Shown here: piece by piece, positions 13,941 to 18,995 of the stretch
Layout of the letters: the number at the start of each line of letters is the position of its first letter
Position numbering within the stretch: position 1 is the stretch's first letter
Origin: JACVRW01 sp035645115
GTDB lineage: Bacteria; Actinomycetota; Thermoleophilia; Solirubrobacterales; Thermoleophilaceae
Direction of reading: 5' to 3'
DNA length: 18,995 nt
Assembly: GCA_035645115.1 (NCBI GenBank)
Contig: DASQNF010000150.1
Location: forward strand, 1-18,995
Program-made: the position numbers and the translations under genes
The notes under the pieces: model-generated
The model's database searches: none
What the model saw: only the letters and a program-made list of their open reading frames with translations
Told to the model about the DNA's origin: nothing

Positions 13941-14900
13941 ATGCCCCCCAGGCGTGTGATCGGGATCGACGCCGGCGGGACGAAGCTGCTCGGAGGTGTG
14001 GTGGACGAGGCGCTCGTCGTCCATCACCGCGTGCACCGCAGCTGGGGCGGAGCCGACCGCCAGAAGACGCTCGACACCTTCGTGGACGCCGTCGAGGAGG
14101 TCCGCGCCGCCGCTCCCGACGCACGCGCCGTGGGGTTCGGCATCCCCGCGCTCGTGGAGTGGGAGACGGGGGTCTCGCGCTGGTCGAACCACCTGCCGCT
14201 CGACGAGGTGCCCTTCCGCGACCTGATGAGCGAGCGGCTCGGGCTGCCGGTGGTTGTCGACAACGACGGGAATGCCTCGATGCTGGCCGAAGCGCGCGCC
14301 GGTGCAGCACGCTCCGCGCGCCACGCGGTGATGGTGGCGCTGGGCACGGGAATCGGGAGCGGACTGCTCCTGGACGGGCGCCTGTACCGGGGAGCGCGCG
14401 GCTTCGCTCCCGAGCTCGGCCACATGGTGCTCAGCCTCGACGGGCCCGACTGCCCGGGGGACTGCCCGGGACGGGGCTGCTTCGAGCTGCTCGTCTCCGG
14501 GACCGCGATCGGGGTGCTGGGGCGCTCGCTCGCCGCCGAGCGTCCGGACTCGGAGCTGGGACGGCGCCTTGCCGCGGGCCACGAGGTCAGCGGTGGGATC
14601 GTCACGGAGCTGGCGCACGGCGGCGACCCCGCCGCGCGGGCGGTGCTCGCCGAGATCGGCCGCCGGCTGGGGTTCGGGCTCGTGGGCGTGGTCAACGTGT
14701 TCAACCCTGAGGTGATCGTGATCGGAGGCGGGGCCGTTGGTGCGGGCGGCCTCTTGATCGAGCCCGCCCGCGAGGTGGTGGCGCGCCACGCGCTCCCGCC
14801 CGGCCGCTCGAGCGTGGAGATCGTGCCCGCTCATTTCGGCGACGAGGCCGGGATGCTCGGGGCCGCGCTGATGGCGCTCGAGGGCGAGGGCGGCGCGTGA
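13941..14900 (+). CDS. ROK family sugar kinase (glucokinase-like)
   Basis: Cytoplasmic ATP-dependent sugar kinase of the ROK family; 319 residues, normal length. The phosphate-binding DAGGTK motif is at residues 10-15. The sugar-binding and catalytic DNDGN is at 107-111, with D109 the likely base. LGTGIGSGLLLDGRLYRG and FAPELGHMVL carry the adenosine loop and the conserved His of the ExGH motif. The zinc site reads CPGDCPGRGCFELLVSG, a variant of the usual CxCGxxGCxE. NVFNPEVIVIGGGAVGAG is the C-terminal nucleotide site. The substrate is probably glucose, but N-acetyl sugars cannot be excluded, and some such proteins are regulators (this one has no N-terminal HTH). It is followed by rsmI after a 93-nt gap made of tandem repeats. 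Confidence 0.93.
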   Translation: MPPRRVIGIDAGGTKLLGGVVDEALVVHHRVHRSWGGADRQKTLDTFVDAVEEVRAAAPDARAVGFGIPALVEWETGVSRWSNHLPLDEVPFRDLMSERLGLPVVVDNDGNASMLAEARAGAARSARHAVMVALGTGIGSGLLLDGRLYRGARGFAPELGHMVLSLDGPDCPGDCPGRGCFELLVSGTAIGVLGRSLAAERPDSELGRRLAAGHEVSGGIVTELAHGGDPAARAVLAEIGRRLGFGLVGVVNVFNPEVIVIGGGAVGAGGLLIEPAREVVARHALPPGRSSVEIVPAHFGDEAGMLGAALMALEGEGGA

Positions 14901-15000
14901 GGCTGACGGGCGCTCGAGGGCGAGTGCGTGGCGTCAGGCTTGCGGGCGCTCGAGGGGGCGGCGCGTGAGGCCGATCGCGCTCGAGGGCGCTGCGTGACGG
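14874..15000. repeat. Four-unit imperfect tandem repeat joining the ROK gene to rsmI
   Basis: Units start with GCGCTCGAGGG at 14874, 14910, 14946 and 14977 (spacings 36, 36 and 31). The first unit encodes the C-terminus of the ROK kinase (ALEGEGGA-stop). The last supplies the GAGGG (14983-14987) and the GTG start of rsmI. Each unit ends in a GCGTGA- or GCGTCA-like sequence. Confidence 0.8.
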
Positions 15001-15821
15001 GCCGGCTGGTGGTGTGCCCGACGCCGATCGGGAACCTGGAGGACATCACGCTGCGGGCCCTGTCGGCCTTGCGCGAGGCGGACGTGGTCGCCTGCGAGGA
15101 CACGCGCCGCACGCGCGTGCTGCTCGACCGCTACGGCGTCTCGGCGAAGCTCGTCTCCTACCACGAGCACAACGAGACGGCCCGTTCGGCGGAGCTGGTG
15201 GAGAGGATGCGGCAGGGCGCGGTCGTGGCGCTCGTCTCGGACGCGGGCATGCCGCTCGTGTCCGATCCCGGCTACCTGCTCGTGCGCGGCTGCGTGGCGG
15301 CCGGGCTGCCGGTGGAGGTGCTGCCCGGGCCGTCGGCGGCGATCACGGCGCTGGTCGCGTCCGGACTGCCCGCGGACGAGTGGCACTTCCACGGTTTCCT
15401 GCCACGGAAGAAGGGGGAGCTCGGGCGGCTGCTCGGCGCCCAGGCGCAGACCCTGGTGGCCTTCGAGTCCCCGCGCCGGGTGCCTGCCACGCTGGCGCTG
15501 CTCGCCGCGCTCGATTCGGAGCGCGAGGTCGCGGTCTGCCGAGAGCTGACGAAAGTCCACGAGGAGGTGGTGAGGGGCACGGCGGCGGAGATGGCGGCGC
15601 GCTACGCGGAGGCGCCGCCACGCGGAGAGGTCGTGCTGGTGATCGGCCCGGCGTCCGCGGCGGTGACCGGGCCGGCGGCCGGCGCTGACCCAGCCGGTCT
15701 CGAAGCGCTGCGTCGCCTGGTGGCCGCCGGCGCCCACCCGCGCAAGGCGGCCGGGGTGGTGGCGGAGTTGACCGGCTCGAGCGCGAACGCGCTTTACAGG
15801 GCGCTGACCGCCCGGGGTTGA
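14994..15821 (+). CDS. rsmI: 16S rRNA (cytidine(1402)-2'-O)-methyltransferase RsmI
   Basis: Uses S-adenosylmethionine to 2'-O-methylate C1402 in the ribosomal P site. 275 residues from GTG 14994, normal for the family. Motifs in order: LVVCPTPIGNLEDITLRA at the N-terminus, ACEDTRRTRVLLDRYG, SYHEHNE, VALVSDAGMPLVSDPGYLLV (the SAM pocket), EVLPGPSAAITALVASGLP, FHGFLPRKKGE, FESPRRVPATL, and CRELTKVHEEVVRGT. GTG 14994 is chosen because conservation begins there and GAGGG lies 6 nt upstream; an upstream ATG at 14928 would translate the tandem repeat. Probably co-transcribed with the ROK kinase, with no obvious functional link. Confidence 0.95.
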   Translation: MTGRLVVCPTPIGNLEDITLRALSALREADVVACEDTRRTRVLLDRYGVSAKLVSYHEHNETARSAELVERMRQGAVVALVSDAGMPLVSDPGYLLVRGCVAAGLPVEVLPGPSAAITALVASGLPADEWHFHGFLPRKKGELGRLLGAQAQTLVAFESPRRVPATLALLAALDSEREVAVCRELTKVHEEVVRGTAAEMAARYAEAPPRGEVVLVIGPASAAVTGPAAGADPAGLEALRRLVAAGAHPRKAAGVVAELTGSSANALYRALTARG

Positions 15822-15965
15822 GGGCGGAGCCCTAGGGAAGCCCCGCCGCCGGCTTCCGCTCTGTCCGGCCGGCCTCCTGCAACAGGACGGCCGCATCTGT
15901 TACGTCTCGGCCACAGGCCTGCACCAACTCCGCACCAGCCGCGGCTCAACGTGCGCCTCCGGCCG

Positions 15966-15971
15966 TACGGT
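15966..15971 (+). promoter_or_regulatory. -10 hexamer for the M23 peptidase gene
   Basis: TACGGT lies 6 nt before ATG 15978, so a transcript could start at the codon itself. This supports 15978 rather than the in-frame ATG at 15951, which would put extra residues before the signal peptide. I saw no convincing c-di-AMP riboswitch in the 156-bp gap, although such leaders are common before actinobacterial M23 genes. Confidence 0.4.
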
Positions 15972-15977
15972 CGATGC

Positions 15978-17144
15978 ATGCCTCATGTGCTCCTCACATT
16001 CCTCGCCGTCCTGCTCGCCTCGCTCTCCCTCGCCCCTCCGGCGCACGCCGCTTGGACCTGGCCGCTCCGTGGGGAGGTGATCACGCCGTACCGAAACGGC
16101 GACGACCCGTACGCCGGCGGTCAGCACCGCGGGATCGACATCGCCGGCACGGTGGGAGCGCCCGTGCTCGCGGCGGCCGCCGGCGAGGTGCGCTTCGCCG
16201 GGACGGCCGGCTCGTCGGGGCTGACGGTCAGCGTGCGCACCGCTGACGGCTTCGACACCTCCTACCTCCACCTGTCCTCGACCTCGGTGCGGGCCGGCGA
16301 GCGCGTCGTAGCCGGCGATCGCCTCGGCGCGGTCGGCACCAGCGGCACGCGCAGCGCCGCGCAGCCCCACCTCCATTTCGGCGTGCGGGAGGCCGGCTCC
16401 GAGCACGCGTACCGCGACCCGCTCGCCTTCCTGCCGCCGCCCCCTGTCGCAGCTCGCCCTGCGCCGGAGCCGGCCCCGGCTCCGCAGCCGATTCTGCTCA
16501 CGCCCGCGCCGCAGCCGGCGCCAGCCGGGCGCGGGGCGCCCGCGGGTGGTCGGGTGCCGGTCCCGGGCGGCGCACCGGCGCCGCGCGACGCACCGGTTCC
16601 GCGCGGCCTCCCGGCGCCGCGAGGCGCGCCTGTTCCGCGGAGGGTGCCCGAACCACGAACCGCCCCCGATACGCGCGGGCAGCCCGCGCCTCGGCTCGGA
16701 CCCGTGCCCGCCGGCGCGCCGAGCCCGCTGACCGCGCCGCTCTCCCGCCCCACCCCGGCGCAGGGTCCGGTGGGCCACGGCGTAGAGGGGCGTCCCGCTC
16801 CGGCGGGTCTCCCAGCTCCGGGTGACGCGGCCGCGTCGCGGCCGGAGCTGGCCGATGGTCGGGCGGGCCTTGGATCAGGCGACGCCGATCAGTCCCCTTC
16901 AGCGGCCACGAGCGCGGGCGAGCCCGCGGCCACCGCGGGACGGGGGCCCGCCGCTGCCGTCGCCGCCCGCGGTCCGGCGTCGGGCCCCGACCTCGGCATG
17001 CTGCTCGCCTGCGCGGGCCTGCTGCTCGCCGCCGCGCTGCTCGGCGGAACCGGCGAGGGCCGAAAGACGGCCAGAGCCGGCGGCGGCCGCGCCCTTCGCG
17101 TCCTGCGACCGCTGCTCGGCCGTGGCTTACGGTTCGAGGGGTGA
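15978..17144 (+). CDS. Secreted M23 (LytM-type) metallopeptidase with Pro-rich tail and C-terminal anchor
   Basis: Probable cell-wall endopeptidase acting outside the membrane. 388 residues. A signal peptide ends near AHA (22-24). The M23 domain spans about 26-155 with HRGID (H50, D54), SYLHLS (H98) and PHLHFG (H131, H133): the zinc ligands and catalytic histidines are all present, so it should be active. Residues ~160-345 form a Pro/Ala/Arg linker with degenerate repeats of the type APVPRG. A final hydrophobic segment (LGMLLACAGLLLAAALLGG) precedes a basic end, suggesting a C-terminal membrane anchor that holds the enzyme at the wall. The long linker would let it span the wall layer; that is inference. 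It follows rsmI by 156 bp and has its own -10. Confidence 0.92.
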   Translation: MPHVLLTFLAVLLASLSLAPPAHAAWTWPLRGEVITPYRNGDDPYAGGQHRGIDIAGTVGAPVLAAAAGEVRFAGTAGSSGLTVSVRTADGFDTSYLHLSSTSVRAGERVVAGDRLGAVGTSGTRSAAQPHLHFGVREAGSEHAYRDPLAFLPPPPVAARPAPEPAPAPQPILLTPAPQPAPAGRGAPAGGRVPVPGGAPAPRDAPVPRGLPAPRGAPVPRRVPEPRTAPDTRGQPAPRLGPVPAGAPSPLTAPLSRPTPAQGPVGHGVEGRPAPAGLPAPGDAAASRPELADGRAGLGSGDADQSPSAATSAGEPAATAGRGPAAAVAARGPASGPDLGMLLACAGLLLAAALLGGTGEGRKTARAGGGRALRVLRPLLGRGLRFEG

Positions 17145-17173
17145 GGCGGTGGCAGGCCGCTCCAGGTCGCGGC

Positions 17174-17179
17174 TAAAGT
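17174..17179 (+). promoter_or_regulatory. -10 hexamer giving a probable leaderless start for metG
   Basis: TAAAGT lies 9 nt before ATG 17189 in the 44-bp gap after the M23 gene. No Shine-Dalgarno sequence is present. Confidence 0.4.
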
Positions 17180-17188
17180 CGCCACTGG

Positions 17189-18709
17189 ATGACGTATTAC
17201 GTCACCACGCCCATCTACTACGTCAATGGCGAGCCCCACCTCGGGCACGCCTACACGACGATCGCCGCCGACGTGCTCGCTCGGCACATGCGCCAGCGCG
17301 GCGAGGACGTGTTCTTCCTCACCGGCACCGACGAGCACGGCGAGCCGGTTGCGCAGGCAGCGGAGCGGCTCGGCATCACACCGCGCGAGCTCGGGGACCG
17401 CAACGCGGTGCGCTTCAAGCAGCTCGCGGCACGGCTGAACGCCACGAACGACTTCTTCATCCGCACCACGGACCCCGAGCACATGGACAAGGTCGCCGAG
17501 GTGGTGCAGCGGATCCACGACAACGGGCACGTCTACGCCGGCCATTACGAGGGGTGGTACTGCCCCCGTTGCGCGGACTTCAAGACGCAGTCGGAGCTCG
17601 ACGAGGGCAACCGCTGCCCGATCCACCAGATCGAGCTCGAGATCGAAAAGGAGGACAACTGGTTCTTCCGGCTGTCCCACTTCCAGGAGCCGCTCGAGCG
17701 TCTATACGCCGAACAGCCCGACTTCGTCACCCCGCAGAATCGGTACAACGAGGCGCTGTCCTTCATCAAGGGGGGCCTACGCGACCTGTCGCTGAGCCGC
17801 GCCCGGCTCAAGTGGGGGGTGCCGGTGCCATGGGACGCGAGCCAGGTGGTCTACGTCTGGATCGACGCCCTGCTCAACTACTACACCGCGCTCTCCTACG
17901 CGCGCGAGAGCGAGGATCTCACCGAGCGCTTCTGGCCCGCGAGCGTCCACCTGATCGGGAAGGACATCCTCAAGTTCCACGCGATCATCTGGCCGGCGCT
18001 GCTGATGGCCGCCGGCCTGCCGGTGCCCGAGCGGGTGGCGATCCACGGCTACCTGCTGCTCGGCGAGCACAAGATGTCCAAGTCGCTCGGAAACGTGATC
18101 GAGCCGCTCCGCGTGGCGGAGATCTATGGCGAGGACGCGCTGCGCTTCTACGTCCTGCGCGAGGTCAGCTTCGGATCGGACGGCGAGGTCTCGCCGGAGG
18201 GCTTCGAGAACCGCTACCGGACCGAGCTTGCGAATGAGCTCGGCAATCTCGCCAGCCGCACCGTGGCCATGATCGGCCGTTACCGCGACGGCGTCGTGCC
18301 GGATGCGCAGCCGGCCGCCGACGTGGCCGGCCAGTTCGAAGGTCTCTCCGAGGCCGTGCGTGTCAGGGTCGACGCCGTCGAGCTCACGGCTGCCCTGAAC
18401 GAGATCTGGCGCCGGGTCAAGCTCCTCAACCGCTTCGTGACCGAGGAGGAGCCCTGGAAGCTCGCCAAGGCCGAGGACCAGGCCGATCGGCTCGACCAGG
18501 TGCTCTACACGCTCGCCGAGGGCCTGCGCGTGGTGTCCGTCCTGCTGCATCCATTCATGCCGGCGAGCGCGGAGCGGCTGCTGGCGGCGCTCGGCCGGCC
18601 CGACCTCGCGCTCGACGCCGCGCGCCTCGGGGCGGCCCCCGGAGGCGCCCGGCTGGGCGAGCTCGGCCAGCTCTTCCCGCGGGTCGAGGCCGAGGCGCCG
18701 GCCGCTTGA
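17189..18709 (+). CDS. metG: Methionyl-tRNA synthetase
   Basis: Class I enzyme that charges tRNA-Met; 506 residues. The start MTYYVTTPIYYVNGEPHLGH contains the HIGH-type motif HLGH (17-20). A single zinc knuckle has C125, C128, C143 and H146 (YCPRC...RCPIH). KMSKS is at 295-299, and WIDALLNYY is the conserved segment before it. The anticodon-binding helical domain (NRFVTEEEPWKLAK) follows. The protein stops after this domain, so it lacks the C-terminal EMAP-like dimerisation domain of E. coli MetG; this is usual in actinobacteria. The stop overlaps the start of tatD by 4 nt, so the two are translationally coupled. Confidence 0.97.
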   Translation: MTYYVTTPIYYVNGEPHLGHAYTTIAADVLARHMRQRGEDVFFLTGTDEHGEPVAQAAERLGITPRELGDRNAVRFKQLAARLNATNDFFIRTTDPEHMDKVAEVVQRIHDNGHVYAGHYEGWYCPRCADFKTQSELDEGNRCPIHQIELEIEKEDNWFFRLSHFQEPLERLYAEQPDFVTPQNRYNEALSFIKGGLRDLSLSRARLKWGVPVPWDASQVVYVWIDALLNYYTALSYARESEDLTERFWPASVHLIGKDILKFHAIIWPALLMAAGLPVPERVAIHGYLLLGEHKMSKSLGNVIEPLRVAEIYGEDALRFYVLREVSFGSDGEVSPEGFENRYRTELANELGNLASRTVAMIGRYRDGVVPDAQPAADVAGQFEGLSEAVRVRVDAVELTAALNEIWRRVKLLNRFVTEEEPWKLAKAEDQADRLDQVLYTLAEGLRVVSVLLHPFMPASAERLLAALGRPDLALDAARLGAAPGGARLGELGQLFPRVEAEAPAA

Positions 18710-18995
18710 TCGACAGCCACTGCCACCTCGACGCATGCGAGCCGCCCACCGGCGAGCTGGTCGAGCGGGCGCGCGCGGCCGGGGTTGAGCGGCTGGCCAC
18801 CGTGGGCATCGACGGGCCCTCGATCGATGCCGCGCTGGCGGCCGCTCGCGAGCACACGGAGGTGGTCGCCATCGTCGGGCGCCACCCGCACGAGGCCGAG
18901 GGCTTCTGCGAGGTGGACCTCGAGGAGATCGAGCGGGCGTGCGCGGACCCCGGCGCGCGGGCGGTGGGCGAGACGGGTCTCGACTACTACCGCGA
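18706..18995 (+). CDS. tatD: TatD family metal-dependent hydrolase (partial, runs off the window)
   Basis: First 96 codons of a TatD-type TIM-barrel nuclease. TTG 18706 overlaps the metG TGA (TTGA arrangement). The N-terminal metal site is MIDSHCHLD (H5, H7). Further conserved parts are VVAIVGRHPHEA (55-64) and AVGETGLDYYR (86-96), with E89 a metal ligand. metG followed by tatD is a widespread gene order, often continuing with the ribonuclease M5 and rRNA methyltransferase (ksgA) genes. The 3' end is missing because the window stops. Confidence 0.94.
   Translation, partial: MIDSHCHLDACEPPTGELVERARAAGVERLATVGIDGPSIDAALAAAREHTEVVAIVGRHPHEAEGFCEVDLEEIERACADPGARAVGETGLDYYR

Noticed and set aside
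13455..14834. 459-codon minus-strand frame opposite the ROK gene
   Set aside because: Antisense shadow; His/Arg/Ala-rich and without any recognisable domain.
15822..15977. Possible c-di-AMP (ydaO) riboswitch before the M23 gene
   Set aside because: The gap is only 156 bp, the conserved riboswitch blocks are not seen, and a -10 lies 6 nt before the start codon.
16822..18237. 471-codon plus-strand frame across the M23 gene end and metG
   Set aside because: Out-of-frame shadow, Arg/Ala-rich without motifs, overlapping two securely identified genes.

Overview
The window is high-GC DNA with the gene content and codon style of an actinomycete, most likely a deep-branching one such as Thermoleophilia/Solirubrobacterales. 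I infer this from the mix of lon, a single-chain class II glycyl-tRNA synthetase, LCP and ROK proteins and the secreted 'AFG(K/R)CVS' repeat protein. Many start codons also sit only 6-9 nt downstream of a TANNNT -10 hexamer, which is typical of actinobacterial leaderless transcripts. No rRNA, tRNA or CRISPR was seen.

Left chromosomal part (1-4165): ATP-dependent protease Lon, a small basic membrane-anchored protein with its own promoter and terminator, a TetR-type regulator, and on the minus strand an FmdB-type zinc ribbon protein with a poly-serine tail. The fmdB promoter carries a CIRCE-like palindrome (GCACTC-N9-AAGTGC) around its -10 box.

Middle accessory part (about 4164-10980): this segment has the look of a decaying integrated element. 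A 30-bp direct repeat (28/30 identical, 21 bp exact) lies at each end, and its left copy is the fmdB promoter/CIRCE-like site. Just inside each end is a perfect 22-bp direct repeat, so the order is A-B...B-A. Inside lie an excisionase-like HTH protein, a broken coiled-coil gene, two different zinc-finger proteins, a GFA/CENP-V-type enzyme, a DUF2294-like gene cut by one TAG, a formate/nitrite-family transporter, a secreted three-repeat cysteine protein, an HNH nuclease with a frameshift, and diverged non-coding repeats that resemble transposon ends. No integrase or transposase is visible. It may be a remnant, or it may have depended on a recombinase supplied elsewhere.

Right chromosomal part (10981-18995): a broken small minus-strand gene, glycyl-tRNA synthetase, a convergent LCP cell-wall ligase, then rightward genes for a ROK sugar kinase, 16S rRNA methyltransferase RsmI, a secreted M23 peptidase, methionyl-tRNA synthetase and the start of a TatD nuclease overlapping metG. 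LCP and ROK share a compact divergent promoter. A four-unit tandem repeat links the end of the ROK gene to rsmI. The flanks are ordinary housekeeping DNA. The interest lies in the island, its repeats, and the two in-frame amber codons found in otherwise conserved island reading frames.
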